Positions 28,237 to 38,354 of a DNA stretch of 64,000 bases are shown piece by piece. Below the pieces are notes generated by a model. It saw nothing but the letters and a program-made list of their open reading frames with translations, ran no database searches and was not told the origin of the DNA. The position numbers and the translations under genes were made by a program. This stretch comes from Methylotenera sp. Lineage in GTDB: Bacteria > Pseudomonadota > Gammaproteobacteria > Burkholderiales > Methylophilaceae. Each line of letters begins with the position of its first letter. Within the stretch, counting starts at the first letter, position 1. The stretch lies in the NCBI GenBank assembly GCA_030682715.1, contig JAUXNQ010000019.1:1-64000 (forward strand), read 5' to 3'.

Positions 28237-29631
28237 TTAAAATTTAGCGTCTTTAATTCGTGCCATGACTTCATCCCTGCCAAGTAAAACCATCACTTGG
28301 TCAATACTTGGAGACTGCGCGATACCAGTTAGCATCACCCGTAAAGGCATTGCCACTTTGGGAAACTTTAATTGAAACTCTGTTACCACATCATTCAAGA
28401 CATGATGAATTGCCTCTGCCTGCCACTCAACCGACACTAAAACATCGGTAAGCTTCTGCATTGCTGGTTTAATTTCTGCTGTTAAATGCTTTTCTGCCGC
28501 CGCTTGATCAACCAATGGTTTCTGATAAAAATAGGCGATACTATTAGCCAACTCGTTCAAGGTGTGTGCACGCTCTTTGTATAGGTCAATCACTGCTGCT
28601 AAATTAGGTGTTGCCGTAACCTGCACACCTAATTTAGCAAGGCGCTTAGTCACATCATTCACAAGGTAATCGGAGCTTGCCTGTTTAATATAGTGCGCAT
28701 TGAGCCATCTAAGCTTTTCAGTATTAAATTGTGCAGCAGACGGTGTGATGCGATCTAAATCGAACCACTCACAGAACTGTTGCATACTAAAGACTTCCTC
28801 ATCGCCATGACTCCAGCCTAATCGCGCTAAATAATTAAGCACAGCTTCAGGTAAATAACCCTCATCATCATACTGCATCACGCTCACAGCACCATGACGT
28901 TTGGATAACTTCTGGCCATCATCACCTAGAATCATTGATAAATGCGCATATTGAGGAATGGTTGCACCCAGGGCTTTAAGCATATTAATCTGGCGTGGCG
29001 TGTTGTTCACATGATCGTCACCGCGAATCACTTGCGTGATTCCCATTTCCCAATCATCTACCACAACACAAAAATTATAAGTAGGCGTACCATCAGCGCG
29101 CGCGATGATCAAATCATCCAACTCTTGGTTGGCGATGCTAATTTCACCTTTTACCAAATCATTCCACACCACATGACCGTCTTTCGGGTTCTTAAAGCGG
29201 ATGACAGCAGGAATATCTTGCGGAGGTGCTGGCAGAACTTTGCCATCCTCTGGACGCCAACGCCCATCATAACGAGGCTTAACACCTTGCTGCATCTGCA
29301 TTTCACGTAGCGCTTCCAACTCCTCTTTACTGCAATAACAATAGTAAGCACTGCCTTCATCCAGCATTTTTTGAATCACTTCTTTATAACGATTCATGCG
29401 CTGCATTTGATAAAAAGGCCCCTCGTTATAATCCAAACCTAGCCATTGCATACCATCAAGAATAGCTTGCACAGCCTCAGGCGTACTACGGGCAACATCG
29501 GTATCTTCGATACGCAGAATAAAATCACCTTTGTGCTTTTTAGCAAAAGCCCATGAGAACAAAGCGGTACGTGCACCACCGATGTGAAGAAAGCCTGTTG
29601 GACTGGGAGCAAAACGTGTGCGAACTTTCAT
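28237..29631 (-). CDS. gltX: Glutamyl-tRNA synthetase
   Basis: The 464-residue protein has the class I HIGH signature as LHIGGARTALFSW close to the start and KLSKRHGA as the KMSKS equivalent, with glutamate-tRNA synthetase blocks such as RIEDTDVARS. It charges tRNA-Glu. ATG 29631 gives the normal start MKVRTRFAPSPTG; an ATG 16 codons upstream is in frame but adds residues not seen in the family. The gene is followed by hfq after 123 bases. Confidence 0.96.
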   Translation of the reverse strand: MKVRTRFAPSPTGFLHIGGARTALFSWAFAKKHKGDFILRIEDTDVARSTPEAVQAILDGMQWLGLDYNEGPFYQMQRMNRYKEVIQKMLDEGSAYYCYCSKEELEALREMQMQQGVKPRYDGRWRPEDGKVLPAPPQDIPAVIRFKNPKDGHVVWNDLVKGEISIANQELDDLIIARADGTPTYNFCVVVDDWEMGITQVIRGDDHVNNTPRQINMLKALGATIPQYAHLSMILGDDGQKLSKRHGAVSVMQYDDEGYLPEAVLNYLARLGWSHGDEEVFSMQQFCEWFDLDRITPSAAQFNTEKLRWLNAHYIKQASSDYLVNDVTKRLAKLGVQVTATPNLAAVIDLYKERAHTLNELANSIAYFYQKPLVDQAAAEKHLTAEIKPAMQKLTDVLVSVEWQAEAIHHVLNDVVTEFQLKFPKVAMPLRVMLTGIAQSPSIDQVMVLLGRDEVMARIKDAKF

Positions 29632-29845
29632 ATTTATTGATTTTTTACTATCTATATTGTTAGGGCAATATTTTATCATGGTCGCAAGGAGTCTAAAAAA
29701 TTAAAAACAGATTAATACGCCAATCTATACATATGCTGTTATACAGCACTGTATTAATAAAACTGTGAACACACCGCCAATTAAATAAAATATGGCACAA
29801 TAGTTGCTTTTAGCACTATACCTAGTGAAAGAATGTAGTTAAAAA

Positions 29846-31549
29846 ATGGCTTTTCTCCAAAACTTGTTCAAGAATACATCGCAACCTAAGATGAAAACAT
29901 CGATGGCATGGATGAGTCAAATCAAAGGTATGGACGACATCTCGGCCATCGAGTTCGCGACAGCTAAATTAGGAGATGAATTCAAAACTAACGCTTTTAG
30001 TAACCCAGCCAACTTAGAAGCACTCTTCACAATCGACGAAAATACACACATCATTGTCGAAAGAATCACAACACATTTTATTCATATTGAACATATCAGT
30101 GCTGGGTTAGAGGAGCGTGTATCTAATGCTGTGTTTTTTTATCACCGCCAGTTATTCTTAATTCACTTCTCGTTAATTGACCATTTTTACGATCAATACC
30201 AAAAGCATATACATGTTTTATTAGCGCGCGCAATTAGAAATGCAACACAAATGGTTAAATGGCGCTATTACAATTACCAAAGCGCACCAGCCAATGTCTG
30301 GCTACAGATATCTCAACTATATTTACTAGCTGAAAACCTATCTCTTTTAAACGCAAAAATTCAACCTTATACAGATCTTGAGCCTATCTCAATATCAAAC
30401 GCTTACATTCAAGTTTGCATGCTGGGTACTCTTGAAGGCCTTAGCTTAAAGTGTGAGCAAATTGAATTGGTTTGTAAAATGCTTACTGTATGGGCATCAA
30501 AAACCACTGTAGATAAAGTATTTGATGAGCAACAGCATCTTTTTTATGTAGATACTACTAGCAACAAGCCCGCAAAACGTATCCGCACTTTCAAACCAGC
30601 TAGCACTTATCGCTACTGGAATTTCGATAGTGTCATTTCAAAAATAGAGCTTTGCATGTCTCTGATTGAATTCAACATTTCACCCAAGCAACCTTTTATG
30701 AAAGAACTGGTTTCTCATAAAGATGCCTTCACGACATTTGAAACCCTCAGCACTGAGTGGTCAAGGGTTGATTGCAGCCGCCAACGTAGAACGGAGGAGC
30801 GCAATAGTACCGCATCGGTTGCAACAGTATTTTTTGGTTATAAAGAAATTTGTGAACAACTCAAGCAGATTGAAAATATTAAGATACAACGTGGTGAGCG
30901 TGGTTATCTAGGTGAAAAATCGTTTGAAGAAAGATTGGCGTCTCACAACATTAATCGCAACGAACCCAATATTATTTATATGGATTTAACTACGGATCAC
31001 TCAAGCATCATAGACCAATCCAATAAAGGTTTAGGTTTACATGTCAGCAAACATGCGCATGAGGTGAGTTTGGGAATGCTAATCGGCATTTCTGCCAAAG
31101 AGCAAAGAAACAATACAAAGCTTGGTGTTATTAAAAACATCAGACCCATTGCAAATGGAGAGTTGCACTTAGGCGTAGATTTGTTAAGCAATATCGGCTT
31201 TTACTCTCAAGCAGAAAATATGGGCTTGAAAACACAGAAAGTAGCCATCACGATAGGCGAACCTAGTATCAAAAACAACTACTTTGCTAACACTGTGTTC
31301 GCTGACACAAGCAGCTTTTTAGACAGCAGTTTCGGCACAGACCCGGGCAATTTCACCTGTATTTTCTTACCTAAGGAACAATCATTGTCTAAACAAGAGA
31401 CGTTGATTATTCCTAAGCTCCAATACAACAAGAATGATATTTTCAAATTACAAATACTGGGTGAAGAGATACTTTTAAGATTCACCAAATCTTTTGAACG
31501 TCATGGTAACTGGGTACGTGTTACATTTACCACTGACATCAGCAAATAA
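29846..31549 (+). CDS. Large hypothetical protein with a C-terminal PilZ-like segment
   Basis: The 567-residue protein has no signal peptide or membrane helix. The first 300 residues are helical and resemble nothing I can name. From about residue 310 an Arg-rich RQRRTEER stretch is followed by VFFGYKEICEQL, and near residue 389 there is an IDQSNKGLGLHV segment matching the PilZ DxSxxG motif, then LGVIKNIRPIANGELHLGVDLL, typical of PilZ-like beta-barrels. A cyclic-di-GMP effector role is therefore possible. The gene stands alone on the plus strand between gltX and the efflux operon. Confidence 0.6.
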   Translation: MAFLQNLFKNTSQPKMKTSMAWMSQIKGMDDISAIEFATAKLGDEFKTNAFSNPANLEALFTIDENTHIIVERITTHFIHIEHISAGLEERVSNAVFFYHRQLFLIHFSLIDHFYDQYQKHIHVLLARAIRNATQMVKWRYYNYQSAPANVWLQISQLYLLAENLSLLNAKIQPYTDLEPISISNAYIQVCMLGTLEGLSLKCEQIELVCKMLTVWASKTTVDKVFDEQQHLFYVDTTSNKPAKRIRTFKPASTYRYWNFDSVISKIELCMSLIEFNISPKQPFMKELVSHKDAFTTFETLSTEWSRVDCSRQRRTEERNSTASVATVFFGYKEICEQLKQIENIKIQRGERGYLGEKSFEERLASHNINRNEPNIIYMDLTTDHSSIIDQSNKGLGLHVSKHAHEVSLGMLIGISAKEQRNNTKLGVIKNIRPIANGELHLGVDLLSNIGFYSQAENMGLKTQKVAITIGEPSIKNNYFANTVFADTSSFLDSSFGTDPGNFTCIFLPKEQSLSKQETLIIPKLQYNKNDIFKLQILGEEILLRFTKSFERHGNWVRVTFTTDISK

Positions 31550-31570
31550 TCAAAAGTACCGCGTCAGCGA

Positions 31571-33019
31571 TTAATCAACTTCTGCTGCTTGCCAACCACC
31601 ACCTAACACTTTGAACAAATCTACGGATGCACTCAACCTTGCTTGACGCGCCTGCACAAAAGCCAAGCTTGCTTCGTTATAGGTACGTTGTGCATCTAAC
31701 ACTTCAATATAGGCAGAATAGCCAGACTGGTACCTGTTTTCAGACAAAGTTAGCATTTTTTTGGCAGAGTCTTGACTAGTTAGCAAAGACTGCTCGCGTT
31801 GTGTTTGTTGACGCAAATTGATTAATGCATCATTCACTTCAGTAAACGCCGTTTGAATCGTACGCTCATAGGTGGCTAGCGTTTTTTTCTGTTTAGCAGC
31901 CTCTTGGTCAACTCTTGCATTAAGCCTTCCACCATTAAATATTGGCAGGTTTAAACTAAGTCCACCAGTCCAAATGCGTGCTGCAGACTTTAATACATCT
32001 TGCAATTCAAGGCTTTCACCACCCCAATTTGCAGTAAGAGAAATGCTTGGATATAAGGCTGCTTTCGCCACGGCAATATTGGCGTTTGCAGCAACCATTT
32101 GCGCCTCAGCTTGACGCACATCAGGACGTGACTCCAACAAACTAGAAGGCAAACCAATGGGTGGAACTGGCGGTATCGGCAATGCCATCATGTCCGCATG
32201 AGCTTTAGCCCGATCCAATCCACTTACAGCCAAATTCAAATCACCAGTCAGTAGCGCCAATTGATTCAAGCTTAATGACTGTAACAGCTTTAAAGCTGAA
32301 ATTTGTGCTCGTAAATTAGCACTGGCCGCTTCAGCTTGATAAACATCTAGCGCTGAAACAATTCCACCTTCTAAACGTCGTTTTGTTAGCGCTAAACTTT
32401 CGTCGCGGCTGACTAAATTTTGTTCAGCAATCTGAATTTGCTTTTCTAAACTTCGCAATGACAGGTACTGATTCGCCACCAAGCCCGTTAGAGATAGCTC
32501 AACGGTGTCTTTGGCATAACGGGTAGATAAAGCAGAGGCTCTCGCAGACTCCTTAGTTCGACTCAATTTACCCCAAAAATCCAGCTCGAAATTAGTACCC
32601 AATTTAAAGTTGTAGCTCTCACGAGGATTGTCAGCAAATACAGGGAATGCACCAGCCTCAGTTACTCGTGAGCGTGCGCCTCCAGCATCTAGATCAACTG
32701 AAGGAAACAGAAGCGTACCTGCCTCTTTCATCACAGCATCAGCTTGCTCAATATTAGCGACAGCTACTTTAATATCAGTATTATGTTTTAAAGCATTAGC
32801 AATTAAGGTATTAAGCGTTTCATCTTGATATAGCGTCCACCAGTCTTTTGCGATCTGGTTCTGTGCCGCATCTTGACTCATTTCAACATAACGATCTGGT
32901 GTATCAACTTTAGGTCTTAGGTAATCTGGCCATACTAAAGACTGACATCCAGACAACATCAAGCTACCAACCAAATAGAAAACTGGTTTAATTAAATAGT
33001 TATTTTTTTTCTGTTTCAT
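31571..33019 (-). CDS. NodT-family outer membrane factor of an RND efflux system
   Basis: The 482-residue lipoprotein has signal SLMLSGC with the lipidated Cys25, then two OEP (TolC-like) repeats, for example SLALTKRRLEGGIVSALDVYQAE and the C-terminal LSENRYQSGYSAYIEVLDAQR. It forms the outer-membrane tunnel of the tripartite pump. Its start overlaps the stop of the upstream pump gene by 4 bases (ATGA). The C-terminus ends with KVLGGGWQ, typical of NodT proteins. Confidence 0.95.
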   Translation of the reverse strand: MKQKKNNYLIKPVFYLVGSLMLSGCQSLVWPDYLRPKVDTPDRYVEMSQDAAQNQIAKDWWTLYQDETLNTLIANALKHNTDIKVAVANIEQADAVMKEAGTLLFPSVDLDAGGARSRVTEAGAFPVFADNPRESYNFKLGTNFELDFWGKLSRTKESARASALSTRYAKDTVELSLTGLVANQYLSLRSLEKQIQIAEQNLVSRDESLALTKRRLEGGIVSALDVYQAEAASANLRAQISALKLLQSLSLNQLALLTGDLNLAVSGLDRAKAHADMMALPIPPVPPIGLPSSLLESRPDVRQAEAQMVAANANIAVAKAALYPSISLTANWGGESLELQDVLKSAARIWTGGLSLNLPIFNGGRLNARVDQEAAKQKKTLATYERTIQTAFTEVNDALINLRQQTQREQSLLTSQDSAKKMLTLSENRYQSGYSAYIEVLDAQRTYNEASLAFVQARQARLSASVDLFKVLGGGWQAAEVD

Positions 33020-36000
33020 ACAGCACCTTTGTTGTCGTCATCTACTGAAGTCACCACTACAGGCTCATCGTCAGGTACTTCATGGTGTTTTCTATGTACA
33101 TTCTTATTGCTTAACCACGTAAAGAACAGTGGAATAAAAATCGTGGCTACAAAGGTCGCAAGCAACATACCTCCAAATACACCTGTACCCATTGATTGTC
33201 GAGCTGCCGCACCAGCGCCAGTTGCAATCACCAATGGCACAATACCTAACACAAACGCCATTGAAGTCATCACGATTGGCCTAAATCGCAACCTTGCGGC
33301 CTCAAGCGCAGCTTCAGCCACTGGCATACCCTCTTCCATCTTCTGGCTTGCAAACTCCACAATCAAAATCGCGTTTTTAGCAGCCAAACCAACGAGTGTA
33401 ATTAAACCAATTTGGAAGTAAATATCATTTGGCATGCCTCTCAGCAACACAGATAGCAACGCACCAGCTAAAGCAAAAGGCACTGCCATAATGACAGCAA
33501 GTGGTAAAGCCCATGTTTCAAACTGTGCAGCCAAAATCAAGAACACCATAATAATGGCAAAACCAAACGCAAATACTGCAGCCGAGCCTGTTCTTTTTTC
33601 TTGATAGGCTTGGCCTGTCCAAGCAATTTGATAGCCATCTGGTAAGCTTGCTTCTGCAATCTTTTCGACCATCTCAATGGCATCACCAGAGCTTACCCCT
33701 GACGCACCTTTACCTAAGACTTTAGCTGAAAGCAAACCGTTGTAACGCTCTAGTTGCTCAGCACCAACAATATAATTTACTTTGCTCAGCGCAGATAATG
33801 GCACCATCAAACCTTTATCAGAACGCACATAAACTTTACCTAAGTCCTCTGCTTTCATGCGGTAATCTGCTTCTGCTTGTAGCTGCACTCGGTAAGTACG
33901 ACCTGATTTATTAAAATCATTCACATATAACGACCCCATCGTGCTTTGTAAGGTATCGTAAATACTCGATACTGGTACGCCCTGAGAAATCGCTTTTGCT
34001 TCATCTACTTCTAAAAATAGTTGCGGTACGGTAGGTCTGAAGAATGTATTAATCTCAGTCAACCTTGGCTCTTTTTTAAGCTCCTCAATCAAGTTATTCA
34101 CAACAGCAGCCAATCGTGCAGGGTCAGAGTCACCTCGTGTCTGCACATATAGCTCAAAACCACCAGAACTACCTAAACCACGAATTGCTGGTGGATTAAA
34201 TGCAATCGCCATTCCATCAGGCTGTTGCATACCAATACCGAATAGCTTTTTAACAATGTCATCAGCCGTAGTCTCACGCTCAGACCAGTCTTTTAGTCGT
34301 ACAAACATGGTAGCCGCACTGGTCTTATTACCTCCCCCGATTAAATCGAAGCCATTTACAGCAAACTGATGTGCAACAGCAGGATCTTGAGCAATCGCAG
34401 CCCTTACATTTTCTGTCGTTTGACTTGTGCGACTTAACGTTGCACCATCTGGCATGATCACAGCAGAAATCACATAACCCTGATCCTCGGGTGGCACAAA
34501 ACTTCCTGGTATCACTTTAAGCAACACTGCCACCAAAGCAATTATTGCAGCAAACACAATAGTGCCGATTATTTTATGGTGTAAAGTTAAATTGACTGTT
34601 GCGGTGTACAGATGGGTAAAACGTAAAAAAGTACGATTAAACGCTTTAAAGAATGCTGACTCTCCGTGCGTTTTCTTTAACAGTACTGCACACAATGCAG
34701 GCGTTAACGTCAATGCAACAACGCCTGAAATAACAACGGCTACAGCAACAGTCACCGCAAATTGTCTGTACATTTCGCCTGCAATACCACCCAAGAAGGC
34801 AACAGGGATAAACACTGCACACAGCACGAGCACAATCGCTACAACTGCCGCTGACACTTGTTCCATTGACTTCACTGCAGCTTTAATCGGTGACAGATTT
34901 TCTTCTTCCATCAACCGCTCTACGTTCTCCAACACCACAATCGCATCATCCACCACAATCCCGATTGATAGCACCATCGCGAACAATGTCAGCGTGTTAA
35001 TGGAGAACCCAAACAACCATAAACCAGCAAAAGTACCAATTAAGGAAATAGGCACCGCAATAATAGGAATCAGTGTCGCACGCCAGCTTTGCAAAAATAA
35101 ATACACCACAAGTACCACAAGCAACATGGCTTCGCCCAATGTTTTGAGCACTTCTAGAATAGATGCTTTCACAAAGTCGCTAGTGTCATAAGGTACCTCC
35201 CAATCAATACCTTCTGGGAAACGTTGTTTCAACTCCGTCATTTGCGCTTTAACTGCTTCTGCCGTATCTAAGGCATTAGCACCAGTTTGCAAGAAAATAG
35301 GAATACCTACACCTGGTGTACCATCTAAAGTGGTGCGAACGTTATAGCTCTGCGAACCAAGCTCAATACGTGCAACATCCTTTAAATGAAGCACACCACG
35401 CTGACCATCAGCACGAATAATAATATTGCCAAATTCAGCAGGGTCAATTAAGCGGCCTTTTGCGGTCACGGTATACACTAATTGCTGATTAGATGGTGAT
35501 GGATCCTGACCAATCTTACCTGCCGCGTATTGCGCATTTTGTGATAGAATCGCATCAGCAATATCAGTGGTTGTCACCCCTAATTGCGCCATACGATCAG
35601 GACGCAGCCAGATACGCATTGAATAATCTTGTGCGCCAAAAATAGTTGCATCACCAACGCCTTTAATACGCTTAATTTCATCAAGCACATTCAATGTAGC
35701 GTAGTTACTTAAAAATAAAGTATCGTACTTTTTCTGCTTATCTGTCAGCATTACTACTAACAAGATGTCGTTAGATCGTTTCTGGACAACTAAACCAGTC
35801 CGTCTCACTTCATCAGGTAAACGTGGCAGAGCGATGTTCACACGATTACTGACGTTAAAAGTTGCTTGATTAACATCAGTACCCACTTCAAACGTAGCCG
35901 TAATCGTTAAAGTGCCACTAGAGTCTGCACTTGAGTTGAAATATAGCAAACCTTCAACTCCACTTAACTGCTCCTCAATTGGAGCAGCCACTGTTTTAGA

Positions 36001-36171
36001 GAGGGTTTCGGCACTTGCACCAGGGTAAGTTGCTGTAATTAATACCGTTGGCGGCGCAATTTGTGGATACTGTGCAATCGGCAACTTTAACGCTGCAGCC
36101 AAGCCCGCTAGCACGATGATGATAGACAGTACGCTCGCAAAAATAGGCCGTGTAATAAAAAATTTACTCAT
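33016..36171 (-). CDS. RND efflux pump inner-membrane transporter (HAE1/AcrB family)
   Basis: The 1051-residue transporter starts with FFITRPIFASVLSIIIVL, has two large periplasmic loops and 12 membrane helices. The proton-relay acids in helix 4 (GIVVDDAIVVLENVERL) and the Lys in AAKNAILIVEF are present. It is a tripartite drug or solvent pump of the AcrB/MexF type. It lies 45 bases after the adaptor gene and overlaps the outer-membrane gene. The substrate cannot be read from sequence. Confidence 0.97.
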   Translation of the reverse strand: MSKFFITRPIFASVLSIIIVLAGLAAALKLPIAQYPQIAPPTVLITATYPGASAETLSKTVAAPIEEQLSGVEGLLYFNSSADSSGTLTITATFEVGTDVNQATFNVSNRVNIALPRLPDEVRRTGLVVQKRSNDILLVVMLTDKQKKYDTLFLSNYATLNVLDEIKRIKGVGDATIFGAQDYSMRIWLRPDRMAQLGVTTTDIADAILSQNAQYAAGKIGQDPSPSNQQLVYTVTAKGRLIDPAEFGNIIIRADGQRGVLHLKDVARIELGSQSYNVRTTLDGTPGVGIPIFLQTGANALDTAEAVKAQMTELKQRFPEGIDWEVPYDTSDFVKASILEVLKTLGEAMLLVVLVVYLFLQSWRATLIPIIAVPISLIGTFAGLWLFGFSINTLTLFAMVLSIGIVVDDAIVVLENVERLMEEENLSPIKAAVKSMEQVSAAVVAIVLVLCAVFIPVAFLGGIAGEMYRQFAVTVAVAVVISGVVALTLTPALCAVLLKKTHGESAFFKAFNRTFLRFTHLYTATVNLTLHHKIIGTIVFAAIIALVAVLLKVIPGSFVPPEDQGYVISAVIMPDGATLSRTSQTTENVRAAIAQDPAVAHQFAVNGFDLIGGGNKTSAATMFVRLKDWSERETTADDIVKKLFGIGMQQPDGMAIAFNPPAIRGLGSSGGFELYVQTRGDSDPARLAAVVNNLIEELKKEPRLTEINTFFRPTVPQLFLEVDEAKAISQGVPVSSIYDTLQSTMGSLYVNDFNKSGRTYRVQLQAEADYRMKAEDLGKVYVRSDKGLMVPLSALSKVNYIVGAEQLERYNGLLSAKVLGKGASGVSSGDAIEMVEKIAEASLPDGYQIAWTGQAYQEKRTGSAAVFAFGFAIIMVFLILAAQFETWALPLAVIMAVPFALAGALLSVLLRGMPNDIYFQIGLITLVGLAAKNAILIVEFASQKMEEGMPVAEAALEAARLRFRPIVMTSMAFVLGIVPLVIATGAGAAARQSMGTGVFGGMLLATFVATIFIPLFFTWLSNKNVHRKHHEVPDDEPVVVTSVDDDNKGAV

Positions 36172-36216
36172 ATAGATTCTCGATTAAGCCTGTTGTTATA
36201 GCTATTAGTAATAAAC

Positions 36217-37464
36217 TTATTTAGAACCAGCTGATTCATTGGATTTTGGTGCAGGGCTTGCACTAGGATTGCTTAATGGGTGTGGAGATACTGTTGCACC
36301 AGGACGCAACTTGATAATATTATCGACGATTACTTTATCTCCAGTTTCAAGACCACTTAAGATTACCCAGTCTTTACCAACCCAATTACCAGCAACAATC
36401 GGTTTAATCATCACTTCATTTTTATCATTGGCCACATACACAAACTTGCCTTGATCATTACTTAAGACTGCCGTTTGTGGCACAACAAACACGCCATCTT
36501 TTTTCCCAGTGATGACTCTGATGCGAACAAACTGACCAGGTAACAAACGTTTATCATCGTTCTCAAAGGTAGCACGTAGCAACTGAGTGCCTAATTGTGG
36601 GTCGATACCACTAGCCGCAAAGTTTAACTGACCTGATTTTGGATACTCTTCCCCGCTAGGCAAAATCAACCTTACGTCCTTAACGCCTTTTTGCGTCAAC
36701 GGACCTCCCAACTGCGCCAGCTCAGCATCAGACAAACTAAACCTTACCCAAATTGGACTAATCTGACTAACAATACTTAATAGACTTGTATTAGCGCTAA
36801 TTAAAGCACCTTCTGACAACTCAAATCTGCCAGCTACACCAGATAAAGGCGATGTTACTGTTGTGTAAGATAAGTTCAACTCAGCCTCACGCACAGCAGA
36901 CTCATATTGAGCCAAACCAGCTAGTGCCAATGCACTATCTGAGCGGGCATTATCTGCCTCACGCTGACTTACTGATTGTGTCGCAACAAGTGCCTGCAAA
37001 CGTTGAGATTCACGCTGCGCTTGATCCAACCTTGCTTTTTGTTGTGCTAATTGAGCTTTTGCATTAGATAACGCAATTTGATATGGCACAGGGTCAATCA
37101 AAAACATCGCCTGACCTGCTTTAATTGGGGCACCTTCTTCAAATAGCTTTTTAAGCAGAATGCCGCCAACCCGCGGTCTAATCTCTACTTCTTTAGCACC
37201 TTCTGTTTGGGCAACTGCTTCAGCACTCATCGGCACACTAGTTGGTTCCATAGTAACTACACTGACTGGCATTGGCGGCATACCTTGTGCTGGTGCAGTG
37301 CTTTCCTGCTTACTACAAGCAGCAAGCATAGACATGGCAAGAACGCCAATAAGTGCCAGCATCATCCCAGATGTAACCATGGTTCGTTTAACATAAGCGC
37401 CCTGTCCGTTTATAGACTGTATGCGAATATGCTGTTGATTGTGATTTGCAGTCTTAGTTACCAT
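36217..37464 (-). CDS. RND periplasmic adaptor (MexE/AcrA family) lipoprotein
   Basis: The 415-residue protein has a lipobox MLAACSK, and the adaptor architecture: lipoyl halves around a helical hairpin (ALSNAKAQLAQQKARLDQAQRE) and a beta-barrel with SEGALISANTSLLSIV. It connects the pump to the tunnel. ATG 37464 follows GGAG at the right distance; it gives an unusually long 28-residue stretch before the hydrophobic part of the signal, and an internal ATG at 37380 would give a normal one. It is the first gene of the pump operon, divergent from tetR. Confidence 0.94.
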   Translation of the reverse strand: MVTKTANHNQQHIRIQSINGQGAYVKRTMVTSGMMLALIGVLAMSMLAACSKQESTAPAQGMPPMPVSVVTMEPTSVPMSAEAVAQTEGAKEVEIRPRVGGILLKKLFEEGAPIKAGQAMFLIDPVPYQIALSNAKAQLAQQKARLDQAQRESQRLQALVATQSVSQREADNARSDSALALAGLAQYESAVREAELNLSYTTVTSPLSGVAGRFELSEGALISANTSLLSIVSQISPIWVRFSLSDAELAQLGGPLTQKGVKDVRLILPSGEEYPKSGQLNFAASGIDPQLGTQLLRATFENDDKRLLPGQFVRIRVITGKKDGVFVVPQTAVLSNDQGKFVYVANDKNEVMIKPIVAGNWVGKDWVILSGLETGDKVIVDNIIKLRPGATVSPHPLSNPSASPAPKSNESAGSK

Positions 37465-37542
37465 TGAAAACTCCACGTTTATTTTTATAACTTATTAATT
37501 ATTCTATGTTTTTATTGAAAGCAATAGCCATCCGCACTTGCT

Positions 37543-37589
37543 TACATACAGGTTTGTATGTATATTATATACAAACATGAATGTATGTA
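37543..37589. promoter_or_regulatory. Nested palindromic operator between the RND operon and tetR
   Basis: An outer inverted repeat TACATACA (37543-37550) / TGTATGTA (37582-37589) encloses an inner one GTTTGTAT (37552-37559) / ATACAAAC (37569-37576). Their centres lie only 2 bases apart. The half-site TACATACA/TGTATGTA is like the operator bound by E. coli AcrR. It lies between the divergent genes, in the place expected for TetR control of both. Confidence 0.75.
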
Positions 37590-37645
37590 AATGCCTAAAT
37601 GATTTAAAATACGAACTAAATACAGTTTTTAACTATGGAATTAAT

Positions 37646-38269
37646 ATGGTCAGAAAAACCAAAGAAGATGCAGAACTTACTCGCCAAAAGATTGTAGATG
37701 CAGCACGCGCTGTATTTCTTGCACGAGGCGTTAGTAAATCTACATTGGAACATATTGCATCACAAGCTAATGTAACACGCGGTGCTGTGTACTGGCATTT
37801 TAAAAATAAAGCCGAAATTTTTCATGCTATTCGTGAACAAGTATTTCTACCGCTGATTGACCGCATGGATGATACTTTAGCGATTAGTAGCGACAACTCA
37901 CAAAATCCGCTGGATCAAATTGAAGCAAGCCTATGCCATACCATACATGAACTAAATGACAATATTGAGATGCGTGAGATTTATGAAATCATGATGATCA
38001 AATGCGAATATGTCGACGAGTTTGCACTAGTGCTTCATCAAATATTAAATAACTGCTCAAGCTTGATTGAAAAAATAGAAGTGGCTTACGAGCGCGCACA
38101 ATCGAAAAATCAGCTAGCTAGCAAACTTACCCCTCGCGCGCTTGCACTTGATACACACCTGTTTTTTGGCGGATTGTTACACATGTGGATTAAAGATGCT
38201 GATGGTACTAAATTTAGATACCAAGCAATTGACCTCATTAAATCGCACATCAATTTACGCAGAAAATAG
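37646..38269 (+). CDS. TetR/AcrR family repressor
   Basis: The 207-residue protein has an N-terminal TetR helix-turn-helix (TRQKIVDAARAVFLARG, then LEHIASQANVTRGAVYWHFKNK) and an AcrR-like ligand domain. ATG 37646 is used; it gives the usual MVRKTKEDAELTRQ start, while the open frame upstream runs through the operator. It is divergent from the RND pump operon and should repress it and itself through the palindromes at 37543-37589. Confidence 0.94.
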   Translation: MVRKTKEDAELTRQKIVDAARAVFLARGVSKSTLEHIASQANVTRGAVYWHFKNKAEIFHAIREQVFLPLIDRMDDTLAISSDNSQNPLDQIEASLCHTIHELNDNIEMREIYEIMMIKCEYVDEFALVLHQILNNCSSLIEKIEVAYERAQSKNQLASKLTPRALALDTHLFFGGLLHMWIKDADGTKFRYQAIDLIKSHINLRRK

Positions 38270-38354
38270 AATATTAAGAAATCTATAGAAAAAATTTAAC
38301 AAAAAATTCTTCTTAGAGAAAATTCTTGTGGTTCAGTTATTGTAGAGATACCAT

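Noticed and set aside
34562..35191. A 209-codon plus-strand frame inside the RND pump gene
   Set aside because: It is Thr/Ser/Ala-rich, antisense to conserved membrane helices and has no ribosome site; a shadow of the pump gene.
37538..37645. Longer N-terminus for the TetR regulator
   Set aside because: It would translate through the operator palindromes; the family start is at ATG 37646.
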